NCBI GenBank assembly: GCA_046315175.1
Contig: JBKDBK010000037.1
Location: 1 to 40,508, forward strand
Length of the DNA: 40,508 nucleotides
Source: UBA8828 sp046315175
GTDB lineage: Bacteria > Verrucomicrobiota > Verrucomicrobiia > Opitutales > UBA953
Reading direction: 5' to 3'
In this document: positions 8,453 through 15,248 of the stretch, in pieces
How positions within the stretch are numbered: position 1 is the stretch's first letter
How the letters are laid out: the number at the start of each line of letters is the position of its first letter
The notes under the pieces: model-generated
Told to the model about the DNA's origin: nothing
Databases searched by the model: none
What the model saw: the letters and a program-made list of their open reading frames with translations, nothing else
Program-made: the position numbers and the translations under genes

Positions 8453-8883
8453 CAGTTGCCGATGTCGTCCGCGGTGTCGGGGGTCCGGTCCTTGCCCTTG
8501 GAGAAGAGGTCGTAGCCCGCGGTGTTGCGGGTGCCGGGATAGCGGTAGAGGTAGGTCTCGCCCCAAGGGTCGCTCGGCAGCTTGCCCCCCTTGGTGTCGA
8601 TGTAGGGCCCGCGCCAGCGCTCCGCGCGCGCCTCGGGCGCCGTCGCGAGGGCGGCCAGCCCCTCCTCGGTCGTCGGGTAGTCGCCCGTGTCCATGCGGTA
8701 GCGCATCAGCGAGGTCTTCATCGACTCGTTGACGAAGATCTCCGCCACCTGCTCCTGCGAGCGGCCGAAGATCCCGTCCATCCTCGTGGCGACGACGCCG
8801 ACCAGCAGGCCGACGATCGCCAGCGCGATCAGGATTTCGATGAGGGTGAAGCCGCCTCGGGCGGAGGGATTGCGGTCGCGCAT
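8449..8883 (-). CDS. gspG: Type II secretion major pseudopilin GspG
   Basis: Main subunit of the pseudopilus, 144 residues, the normal length. The leader MRDRNPSARGG precedes FTLIEILIALAIVGLLVGVV, with Glu at +5. The body has GspG hallmarks: the helix continuing to MKTSLMRYRMDTGDYPTTEEGL, the DPWGETYLYRYPGTRN segment, and a C-terminal calcium-loop-like stretch (GYDLFSKGKDRTPDTADDIGNW) typical of major pseudopilins. It starts 11 bp after the stop of the exported protein in the gspC position. This is the most secure pseudopilin assignment of the cluster. Confidence 0.96.
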   Translation of the reverse strand: MRDRNPSARGGFTLIEILIALAIVGLLVGVVATRMDGIFGRSQEQVAEIFVNESMKTSLMRYRMDTGDYPTTEEGLAALATAPEARAERWRGPYIDTKGGKLPSDPWGETYLYRYPGTRNTAGYDLFSKGKDRTPDTADDIGNW

Positions 8884-8894
8884 AAAGATGGGGT

Positions 8895-9554
8895 TCAGCG
8901 GGAAGGGCGTCCCCCGCGCTCGCTGCGCCCGCCGCGCTCCGCGTTGCCGTTGGCGGGCTCGGCCTCGCGGCTCCTGCGGGGGTCGCCCCCCTCGGTCTGC
9001 ACCTGCTGCATCCGCTCCTGCCAGCGCTTCTCGCGCTCCGCGCGGTAGGCGGCGATTTGCTCGGGCGTGAAGCTGCCCCAGGGCGTCTGCACCTTGCCGT
9101 CGGGGCCGGGCTCGGGAAGGGGAGGGCCCCCGCGGGGAGCCTCGGCGGCCGGCGCGGGCTCCTTGGGCGGCTCGTACTTGGCCACGGTCGCCGACTTCAT
9201 CGCCACCTGCGACGGCTTGCCGTTGACCTCCACGGTCAAGGTGCCGGTCTCGGGGTCGTAGGACTTGAACGTGGGCAACGTCGGGTCCGCGGCGACCTCG
9301 TCCTTCGCCACCCAGCGGCTCTGCTTCGTCGTCGTGTTGTAGAGGCTGAAGAAGGTCCGCCCCCCGTCCTGGTACATGCCGCGCAGTTCCAGGTTGGCCG
9401 CCGGCGCCGCGGCGGCGCTTGTCGCCGCGGCGCCCGACCCAAAGGGCGGGTTGGCAACCAGCGCATCCAGGTCCGCCGCCCCCTTGGACGCCGGCGCCGC
9501 CGCCGGGCTTTCCGCGGCAACGGCAAGCAGGATGCTGGCAAAGCTCACGATCAT
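8895..9554 (-). CDS. Exported protein in the gspC position, possible GspC-like
   Basis: Protein of 219 residues with a short signal-anchor-like start (MIVSFASILLAVAAESPA). An Ala-rich linker is followed by a small beta-rich module (LELRGMYQDGGRTFFSLYN...SRWVAKDEV...YDPETGTLTVEVNGK). That pattern recalls the HR domain of GspC or PilP, where a strand pair ends in a W-x-x-x-D/E turn. The last ~75 residues are Pro/Glu/Arg/Gly-rich with RGG-like repeats and look disordered; no PDZ domain is visible. ATG 9554 is preferred over the adjacent GTG at 9557. The gene precedes gspG by 11 bp and heads the operon, where gspC usually stands. Homology to GspC is only suggested. Confidence 0.7.
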   Translation of the reverse strand: MIVSFASILLAVAAESPAAAPASKGAADLDALVANPPFGSGAAATSAAAAPAANLELRGMYQDGGRTFFSLYNTTTKQSRWVAKDEVAADPTLPTFKSYDPETGTLTVEVNGKPSQVAMKSATVAKYEPPKEPAPAAEAPRGGPPLPEPGPDGKVQTPWGSFTPEQIAAYRAEREKRWQERMQQVQTEGGDPRRSREAEPANGNAERGGRSERGGRPSR

Positions 9555-9560
9555 CACAGG

Positions 9561-9566
9561 CTTATA
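9561..9566 (-). promoter_or_regulatory. Possible -10 hexamer giving a leaderless start
   Basis: On the minus strand the hexamer TATAAG ends 6 nt before the A of ATG 9554, so initiation would fall on or next to the start codon. No convincing -35 element or Shine-Dalgarno is visible. This is a weak, position-based suggestion. Confidence 0.25.
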
Positions 9567-9691
9567 CCCCTTAACGCGCTCCGGGTTTCGCGCAAGCCGG
9601 TGATGGGCCTGCGACCTCGCCGAGCCCCCGCGGCGATGGCCTCGCCCTGAGCGCCTGGCCCATCCCTCCTCGGGCTTGGAGCCCTCCTGGC

Positions 9692-9781
9692 TGGCGGAGA
9701 GGGAGGGATTCGAACCCCCGGGACCCTTGCGGGACCAGCTGATTTCGAATCAGCCGCAATCGACCACTCTGCCACCTCTCC
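9692..9781 (-). tRNA. tRNA-Ser (anticodon CGA)
   Basis: On the minus strand the gene starts GGAGAGGTGGC and ends CCTCTCC, giving a 7-bp acceptor stem, then discriminator G and an encoded CCA (9694-9692). The anticodon stem GCTGA/TCAGC encloses loop TTCGAAA, with anticodon CGA at 9747-9745, decoding UCG serine. A long variable arm (GGTCCCGCAAGGGTCCC region) and the T-loop GGTTCGAATCC complete a class II tRNA of 90 nt including CCA. No integrase or att-like duplication is seen nearby. Confidence 0.97.
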
Positions 9782-9801
9782 GTTGAACCAGCCAAGGAGG
9801 C

Positions 9802-9828
9802 AAAAAAACCGCCCGCTTTCGCGGGCGG
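9802..9828 (-). terminator. Intrinsic terminator of the MFS transporter gene
   Basis: A perfect 8-bp stem CCGCCCGC/GCGGGCGG (9809-9828) with a 4-nt loop is followed on the minus strand by seven consecutive T residues (9808-9802). It lies 24 bp beyond the stop of the leftward MFS gene and before the tRNA gene. Confidence 0.9.
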
Positions 9829-9852
9829 CAAGCGCAAACCTAGTCCGGGATT

Positions 9853-11421
9853 TCAGGACTGCTCCTCGATCTTGAGGGGGCGATACCCGCCGATGCTGCG
9901 GAAGTAGAGCATCATGAGGAGGTAGATGGCCGCCATCGCCAAGGGGATGTACGAGTCCACCTTGAGGGTGGCGCGGTCGCCCTGGATCGAGGCGGCGACA
10001 AGGGCCTTTTGCTCAGGGGTGGCCTCGCCGCCCGCCTTCTTGGCGGCTCCTAGTTTGGCGCCGTCGACCGCGGTCACTTCGCTGAAGAAGAGGAACTTCG
10101 AGGGCTGGCTGGCCTTGTTGGCCTCGTAGGCGGCCGGGGCGGTCGCTTGGAGGCTTTCCGCGGTGAAGCGGTCCTTGGCGTAGCCCAGGCCGGGGCTGCC
10201 CAGCAGGCCTGCAGAGAGCATCCCGATGCCACCCATGATGGACATCGCCACGGCGCCGGAGCGAGGGAAGCGGTCGCCGACCACCGCCAGCATCGTGGGC
10301 CAGAAGAAGGTCTTGCCGATCGCGTAGATGCCGAGGGCGACGAATGCCACCGCGAACGAGGCCATGCCGCTCGCCAGCTGCAGGCCGACCACCGCCAGCA
10401 CCGCCGAGGCCAGCAGGATGCCCAGGGGGGAGAGGCCGAGCTTGGTCTCGATGAAGTGCGCCGAGAAGCGCAGGCCGAACATGATGGCCGAGGTCCAGAT
10501 GAAGAGGATCTTGCCCTCGGTCGGGGTGAAGAGGTTGCCGGTGATGTTCTCGATCCAGCCGTCGGTGCCCAGCTCAACCGCGCCCACCATGGCGTGCACG
10601 CCGAACAGGATGAAGAGGAGAATCGAGCCCAGCGAGAACCGGGTCAGGACGCCGACCGTGAGGACAAGGGCCCCGCCGACCGCGTAGCCGATGTTCTGCG
10701 CCGTGCCGGCGGCGATGCCGAAGAGCTGCAGGGTGTTGCCGAGGAAGAGGACAATCAGGCCGCAGACCACGATCGATCCGAGGACGCCGACGTCCTTGAA
10801 CATGTCCGCGAAGCTGGCCCCCTTCTCGGCCGCCTCGGAGCGGGGGAAGGACTGGCCCATGAACATCAGGGCGTAGACCGCGGTGGGCACGAGGTAGAAG
10901 GAGAGCTGGACCTTCCAGCCGAAGCCGCCGACCGTGCCGATCAGGTAGGAAGCCACGGCGCCGAGCACCATCCCCAGCGGCCAGGACGCGTGCAGGATGT
11001 TGAGGTAGTGGGTGCGCTGCTGGGGGAAGCAGGTGGCGACCAGCGGGTTCGAGACGGCCTCAAGCGTGCCGTTGGCGTAGGCGAAGATGAACATGCCCCA
11101 GAACAGGTAGTTGTAGGCGTCCTGCGGCGAGCTCGCGCCGAAGGTCACCAGCGCCGAGACCACGTGGCCGATCAGGGCCAGCGCGACCAGCTTGCCGTAG
11201 CCGAACTTGTCGACCAGCACGCCGCCGATGATGATGCCGAAGCAGAAGCCGGAGAAGCCGGCGCCGCCGATGGCCCCGAGCTGGGCTCCCGTGAAGCCAT
11301 ACTCGGACGCCCAGGTGCCGAAGATGCCGCCGCGGAGGGCGAAGCCGACGCCGGCGGCGAGGATGGCCATGAAGCCGGCCCAGAGGAGCCGCTTCGCGTT
11401 GGGTACGGTTGTCTCAGTCAT
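9853..11421 (-). CDS. Major facilitator superfamily permease
   Basis: Inner-membrane secondary transporter of 522 residues with about 12 predicted helices. An early loop GGVLVDKFGYGKLV between helices 2 and 3 fits the MFS motif-A region (GxxxDRxGRR). The overall look (EAVSNPLVATCFPQQRTHYLNILHA) recalls the fucose/hexose permease group of MFS proteins, so a sugar or related solute is likely. The substrate is not readable from sequence. Between the penultimate pair of helices is a ~95-residue charged, Ala/Lys-rich insertion (about residues 400-490). ATG 11421 is chosen because an upstream ATG at 11457 would lie ahead of the best promoter -10. It is a single-gene unit with its own terminator. 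Confidence 0.9.
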   Translation of the reverse strand: MTETTVPNAKRLLWAGFMAILAAGVGFALRGGIFGTWASEYGFTGAQLGAIGGAGFSGFCFGIIIGGVLVDKFGYGKLVALALIGHVVSALVTFGASSPQDAYNYLFWGMFIFAYANGTLEAVSNPLVATCFPQQRTHYLNILHASWPLGMVLGAVASYLIGTVGGFGWKVQLSFYLVPTAVYALMFMGQSFPRSEAAEKGASFADMFKDVGVLGSIVVCGLIVLFLGNTLQLFGIAAGTAQNIGYAVGGALVLTVGVLTRFSLGSILLFILFGVHAMVGAVELGTDGWIENITGNLFTPTEGKILFIWTSAIMFGLRFSAHFIETKLGLSPLGILLASAVLAVVGLQLASGMASFAVAFVALGIYAIGKTFFWPTMLAVVGDRFPRSGAVAMSIMGGIGMLSAGLLGSPGLGYAKDRFTAESLQATAPAAYEANKASQPSKFLFFSEVTAVDGAKLGAAKKAGGEATPEQKALVAASIQGDRATLKVDSYIPLAMAAIYLLMMLYFRSIGGYRPLKIEEQS

Positions 11422-11446
11422 GTGTGGGTGGGGGTAAGCGCCTCTT

Positions 11447-11474
11447 TTCATACCCATTAGGGCAAGCCTGTCGA
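11447..11474 (-). promoter_or_regulatory. Putative sigma-70-type promoter of the MFS gene
   Basis: On the minus strand, -35 TCGACA (11474-11469) and -10 TATGAA (11452-11447) are separated by 16 bp. Transcription would start near 11440, leaving a ~19-nt leader before ATG 11421. Matches to consensus are 5/6 and 4/6. Confidence 0.4.
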
Positions 11475-11550
11475 GGATGCATCGCGGCGCTCGACCATGG
11501 AACTTGCCATCCGCCCCGCGTGTCTTTCACCTTCCGTTTACACCACCTCC

Positions 11551-12000
11551 ATGCGCGCCCTCCCCCTCCTCGCCGTCATCCTGCTGAGCGCCGGTCTCCA
11601 GGCCCAGGACAAGCCCACGCCCGAGGCCCTCGAGCGCGGCAAGGCCGTCTACATGAAGTCCTGCGTCGCCTGCCATATGCCGACCGGCCAGGGCCTCGCT
11701 CCCGTCTTCCCCCCGCTCGACGGCTCGGAGTGGCTGCAGCTCGACAACACGGTCCTCGCCAAGATCGTCCTCCGCGGCCTCCAGGGCCCCATCAAGGTCA
11801 AGGGCCAGGACTACAACGGCGTCATGGCCCCCCTCGCCGACACGCTCAAGGACGCCGAGATCGCCGACGTCCTCAACTACGTCCGCGCCACCTGGGGCAA
11901 GGGCGGCCCCCTCGCCGACGAGCCGCTCGTCAAGGCCGCCCGCGAGGCCTCCAAGGGCCAGAAGCAGCCCTACACCGCCGCCGAGCTCGGCGTGAAGTGA
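11551..12000 (+). CDS. Small periplasmic c-type cytochrome
   Basis: Exported class I cytochrome c of 149 residues. ATG 11551 gives a clean signal peptide (MRALPLLAVILLSAGLQAQ). The frame is open from 11497, but that start would bury the signal peptide. One heme site C38-VA-C41-H42 is visible, followed by a Pro-rich segment (PVFPPLDGSEWL). M92 in the segment YNGVMAPL is the likely axial methionine, and a C-terminal helix (LKDAEIADVLNYVRATWG) follows. This matches small single-heme electron carriers that accompany oxidases or dehydrogenases. It ends 45 bp before the ebo operon with a hairpin between, so cotranscription with ebo is possible but unproven. No oxidase partner is in the window. Confidence 0.92.
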   Translation: MRALPLLAVILLSAGLQAQDKPTPEALERGKAVYMKSCVACHMPTGQGLAPVFPPLDGSEWLQLDNTVLAKIVLRGLQGPIKVKGQDYNGVMAPLADTLKDAEIADVLNYVRATWGKGGPLADEPLVKAAREASKGQKQPYTAAELGVK

Positions 12001-12025
12001 GGCGCCCGGGTTGACCCGGGCCGCC
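12001..12025 (+). terminator. GC-rich hairpin between the cytochrome and ebo genes
   Basis: GCCCGGG (12004-12010), loop TTGA, CCCGGGC (12015-12021) form a perfect 7-bp stem, and GGC/GCC can extend it past a one-base bulge. It begins right after the cytochrome stop. No T-tract follows, so it may be an attenuator or mRNA-end stabiliser rather than a full terminator. Confidence 0.4.
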
Positions 12026-12045
12026 TCTCCCGCACCCTAGCCAGG

Positions 12046-12333
12046 ATGAGCCCCGCCCCGGAGCCCTGGCGTCGACGCGAGGTCCTGACCGACCTCTATT
12101 ACATGGACGCGCGCGCGCGCGTCCTCGACCTCGCCGCCTTCCTCGACCGCATGGACCGCGCCGAGGGCGCCGACGACCACCGCGTCCGCTCCCTCCGCGC
12201 CGCCCTCGCCCTCCTCGCCGACGGCCAGCCGGAGCGCGCCCGCCGCATCCTCGAGTCGTGGAGCGATCCCACCGCCGACCCGATCCCGAGCGCCGGCACC
12301 AAGGGCGCGACCGGCTCCTGGCCCGGCGCCTGA
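12046..12333 (+). CDS. Short conserved protein in the eboA position
   Basis: Predicted soluble helical protein of 95 residues with no signal peptide or membrane segment. It reads as two or three amphipathic helices (LTDLYYMDARARVLDLAAFLD; SLRAALALLADG; RARRILESW), then WSDPTADPIPSAGTKGATG. It opens the ebo operon, 7 bp before eboB. EboA of cyanobacteria and Bacteroidota is, from memory, over twice as long, so this may be a reduced EboA or an unrelated small subunit in the same slot. It is likely to act with the downstream Ebo proteins because of tight linkage. No catalytic motif is visible, and the biochemical role is unknown. Confidence 0.8.
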   Translation: MSPAPEPWRRREVLTDLYYMDARARVLDLAAFLDRMDRAEGADDHRVRSLRAALALLADGQPERARRILESWSDPTADPIPSAGTKGATGSWPGA

Positions 12334-12340
12334 GCGTCCC

Positions 12341-13162
12341 ATGCGCTACATCGAGCCGCACGCCCACATGGTCAGCCGCACGACGGATGACTACCGCGCC
12401 ATGGCCATGGCCGGCTGCGCCGCCATCTGCGAGCCCGCCTTCTGGGCCGGCTTCGACCGCTGCTCCGCCGACGGCTTCCGCGACTACTTCCGCCAGCTGA
12501 CCGAGGTCGAGCCCGCCCGCGCCGCGCGCCACGGCATCCCCCACTTCTCCTGGCTCTGCCTCAACCCCAAGGAGTCCGAGGACCTCGCCCTGGCCGAGGA
12601 CGTGCTCGCCCTCATCCCGCAGTTCCTCGACCGGCCCAACGTCCTCGGCATCGGCGAGATCGGCCTCAACAAGAACTCCCGCAACGAGCTCCGCGTCCTC
12701 GAGCGCCACGTCCAGCTCGCCGTCGAGCGCGACCGCCTGATCCTCGTCCACACGCCCCATCTCGAGGACAAGCTCAAGGGCACCCGGCTCATCCTCGACG
12801 TCCTCCGCGCCCACGGGGTCAAGCCCGGACGGGCCCTCGTCGACCATGTCGAGGAGCACACCGTCCGCATGGTCCTCGACGCCGGTCACTGGGGCGGCAT
12901 CACCCTGTATCCGGAATCCAAGGCCACCCCGGCCCGCGCCCTCGACATGGTCGAGCAGTACGCCGCCGAGCGCCTCTGGCTCAACAGCGCCTGCGACTGG
13001 GGCCACAGCGAGCCGCTCGCCGTGCCCCGGGCCGCCCTCGAGATGCGCCGCCGCGGCCACGCCGCCGCCGCGGTCGACGCCCTCGTCTTCGGCAACCCCC
13101 GCCGCTTCCTCTCGCAGGTCCCCGGTTTCCGAGTCGCCGACACCGCGGCGACCGGCCCGTGA
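12341..13162 (+). CDS. eboB: EboB-like TatD-family metal-dependent hydrolase
   Basis: Predicted cytoplasmic TIM-barrel hydrolase of the TatD/amidohydrolase superfamily, 273 residues. Metal ligands typical of the family are in place: H7-x-H9 in IEPHAHM, E106 in GIGEIGLNK, H137 or H140 in LVHTPH, H169 in LVDHVEE, and D219 in NSACDWGH. TatD proteins are often nucleases or phosphodiesterases; the EboB substrate is not established. ATG 12341 follows the small eboA-slot gene by 7 bp, and the stop overlaps the GTG of eboE (GTGA). Membership in the ebo cluster, not sequence alone, supports the EboB name. Confidence 0.88.
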   Translation: MRYIEPHAHMVSRTTDDYRAMAMAGCAAICEPAFWAGFDRCSADGFRDYFRQLTEVEPARAARHGIPHFSWLCLNPKESEDLALAEDVLALIPQFLDRPNVLGIGEIGLNKNSRNELRVLERHVQLAVERDRLILVHTPHLEDKLKGTRLILDVLRAHGVKPGRALVDHVEEHTVRMVLDAGHWGGITLYPESKATPARALDMVEQYAAERLWLNSACDWGHSEPLAVPRAALEMRRRGHAAAAVDALVFGNPRRFLSQVPGFRVADTAATGP

Positions 13163-14328
13163 GGGTCGGCCCGCGCGCCCACCTCGCCTACTGCACCAAC
13201 GTGCACCCCGGCGAGGACTGGGCCCAGGTGCGCGCCTCGCTCGAGGGCCCCGTGGCCGAGGTGCGCGCGCGCGTCGCGCCCGCCCGCCCCTGGGCGCTCG
13301 GCCTCCGCCTTTCCGGCCCCGCGGCCGACACCCTCGCCGCCGACCCCGCCGAGCTCGCCTGGCTCCGCGCCTGGCTCGATCGCCACCAGGCCTACGTCTT
13401 CACGGTCAACGCCTTCCCCCGCGGCCCCTTCCACGGCACCGCGGTGAAGGACCGCGCCTATCGTCCCGATTGGAGGGAGCGCGAGCGGCTCGATTACACC
13501 CTGCGCGTCGCCGAGCTCCTCGCCGGGCTCGCCCCGGCCGGCGTCGATCCCACCGTCAGCACCGTCCCCGTCACCTTCGGCGCCTTCCCGCGCGACGCCG
13601 CGGCCGAGGCCGCCATGCGCGCCAACCTCGTCGCCGCGCGCGAGGGCCTCGCCCGCCTCGCCGACCGCACCGGCTGCCGCGTCCGCCTCGCCCTCGAGCC
13701 CGAGCCGCTCTGCCTCCTCGGCACCGCGCGCGAGGCGGCCGACTTCCTCGCCGCGCTCTACGACGCCGACCCCGCCTCGCGCGACTGGATCGGCGTCAAC
13801 CTCGACGCCTGCCACCACGCCGTCGAGTTCGAGGGTCCCGCCGCCGCCCTCCGGCTGCTCCGCGCCGAGGGCATCCCCGTCCTCAAGGTCCACCTCTCGG
13901 CCGCGCTCGCCCTCCCGCCGACGCCCGCCGCGCTCACCCGGCTCGCGGCCATGGACGAGCCGACCTACCTGCACCAGACTTTCCTCCGGCTCGCCGACGG
14001 CTCCGTCGAGCGCCATCCCGACATCCCCCCGGGCGTCGCCGCCGCGCGCCGCGACCCCGCCCGCGTCCGCGAGGCGCGCGCCCACTTCCACGTCCCCCTC
14101 CATGCCGGCGACCTTGGCGACGGCCTCCGCTCCACCTCGCCCGAGCTCCTCGGCCTCCTCGACGCGCTCGTCGCCGACCCCGCGGCCTGCGACCAGCTCG
14201 AGATCGAGACCTACACCTGGGCCGTGCTCCCGCCCGCGCTGCGCGCCACCAGCGTCGCCGACCAGGTCGTCCGCGAATACGAGTGGACGCTTGCCGAGCT
14301 CCGCGCCCGCGGGTGGAATGCGGCATGA
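13159..14328 (+). CDS. eboE: Metabolite traffic protein EboE (xylose isomerase-like TIM barrel)
   Basis: Predicted soluble TIM-barrel protein of 389 residues related to sugar-phosphate isomerase/epimerase folds. The N-terminal AHLAYCTNVHPGEDW is the most recognisable EboE signature. Barrel-strand acids and histidines consistent with a metal site include LALEPEPLCLL, GVNLDACHHAVEF, VLKVHLS, and LEIETYTW near the C-terminus. The start is GTG, overlapping the eboB stop by 4 bp, and its own stop overlaps the eboC ATG. EboE is one of the conserved ebo genes linked in cyanobacteria to transfer of a scytonemin precursor to the periplasm. No reaction has been defined, so naming is by family and context. 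Confidence 0.9.
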   Translation: MRVGPRAHLAYCTNVHPGEDWAQVRASLEGPVAEVRARVAPARPWALGLRLSGPAADTLAADPAELAWLRAWLDRHQAYVFTVNAFPRGPFHGTAVKDRAYRPDWRERERLDYTLRVAELLAGLAPAGVDPTVSTVPVTFGAFPRDAAAEAAMRANLVAAREGLARLADRTGCRVRLALEPEPLCLLGTAREAADFLAALYDADPASRDWIGVNLDACHHAVEFEGPAAALRLLRAEGIPVLKVHLSAALALPPTPAALTRLAAMDEPTYLHQTFLRLADGSVERHPDIPPGVAAARRDPARVREARAHFHVPLHAGDLGDGLRSTSPELLGLLDALVADPAACDQLEIETYTWAVLPPALRATSVADQVVREYEWTLAELRARGWNAA

Positions 14329-15236
14329 CCCGCCTCCGGGCCTGGCTTGAGCTCACGCGCGGCGCCAACCTGCCCACGGTCTGGTCCAATCTCCTCGTCG
14401 GCTGGCTCCTCGCCGCCGCCTTCGGCGCCAACCTCGATGCCGACACCTTCCCGCGGCTCGGCCTTCTCCTGCTCGGCGGATCCCTCCTCTACACGGCGGG
14501 CATGTTCCTCAACGACGCCGCCGACGCCGAGTGGGACCGCGCCCACCGGCCCGAGCGTCCCATCCCCTCCGGCCGCCTCGCCCCGGCCACCGTCCGGTTT
14601 TTCGGACTCGCGCTTCTGGCCCTCGGCCTCGGCATCTGGGCTTGGGTCAGCCCCCTTGCGCTTGGCTTGGCCGGACTCGTCCTCGCCGCCCTCGTCCTCG
14701 CCTACACGCGCTGGCACAAGGCCCGACCCGCTCCCGCGCCCTGGCTCATGGGGGCCTGTCGCGCCGTCCTGCCCCTCGCCGGTTGGCTCTCCAACCCCCC
14801 GCCCGCCGAGGCGCCGCTGGGCCTGTCCCTCGTCCTGGCCCACGCCGCCGCCCTCCTTCTCTACACGGTGGGCATTTCCGCCCTCGCCCGCCACGAGGCG
14901 ACGGGCGGCGAGCCCGGCGGCCTCGCCCGCGTGGCGCCGCCGCTCTCGGCCCTCCCCGTGCCGCTCGCGCTCGCGCTCCACGGCGCCGTGCCCTTCCTCC
15001 CTGTCATCTGGGCCTGCGGGCTGGTCCTCTTCATCGGCTGGACCCGCCGTCGCATCCGGGACATCTCCGAGCGCGTCGCCGCGCGCATCGCGGGCCTTTG
15101 CCTGGTCGACTACCTCGCCTGGGTCGCCGTTCGCCACCGCTTCGAGCCCGCCGACCCCCTCTCGATGGGCGGCCTCATGCTCCTCCTTTTCCTCGGAACC
15201 GCGCTCGCCCTCCGGCGTCTGATGCCTTCCACTTAA
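14325..15236 (+). CDS. eboC: EboC, UbiA-family membrane prenyltransferase-like protein
   Basis: Polytopic inner-membrane protein of 303 residues in the UbiA superfamily, with about eight or nine helices. The first Asp-rich motif is intact: N63-D64-AA-D67-AEW-D71 followed by HRPERPIPSG, the classic UbiA loop that binds prenyl diphosphate through Mg2+. The second Asp-rich motif is poorly kept (RDISERVAARIAGLCLVDYL), so whether it transfers a prenyl group is uncertain. In the ebo model it is the membrane component. ATG 14325 overlaps the eboE stop (ATGA), and eboD begins 12 bp after this stop. Confidence 0.92.
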   Translation: MTRLRAWLELTRGANLPTVWSNLLVGWLLAAAFGANLDADTFPRLGLLLLGGSLLYTAGMFLNDAADAEWDRAHRPERPIPSGRLAPATVRFFGLALLALGLGIWAWVSPLALGLAGLVLAALVLAYTRWHKARPAPAPWLMGACRAVLPLAGWLSNPPPAEAPLGLSLVLAHAAALLLYTVGISALARHEATGGEPGGLARVAPPLSALPVPLALALHGAVPFLPVIWACGLVLFIGWTRRRIRDISERVAARIAGLCLVDYLAWVAVRHRFEPADPLSMGGLMLLLFLGTALALRRLMPST

Positions 15237-15248
15237 GGCACGCGTCCC

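Noticed and set aside
9692..9781. tRNA-Ser as an integration site for a mobile island
   Set aside because: No integrase, no duplicated tRNA 3' end and no composition change were found on either side.
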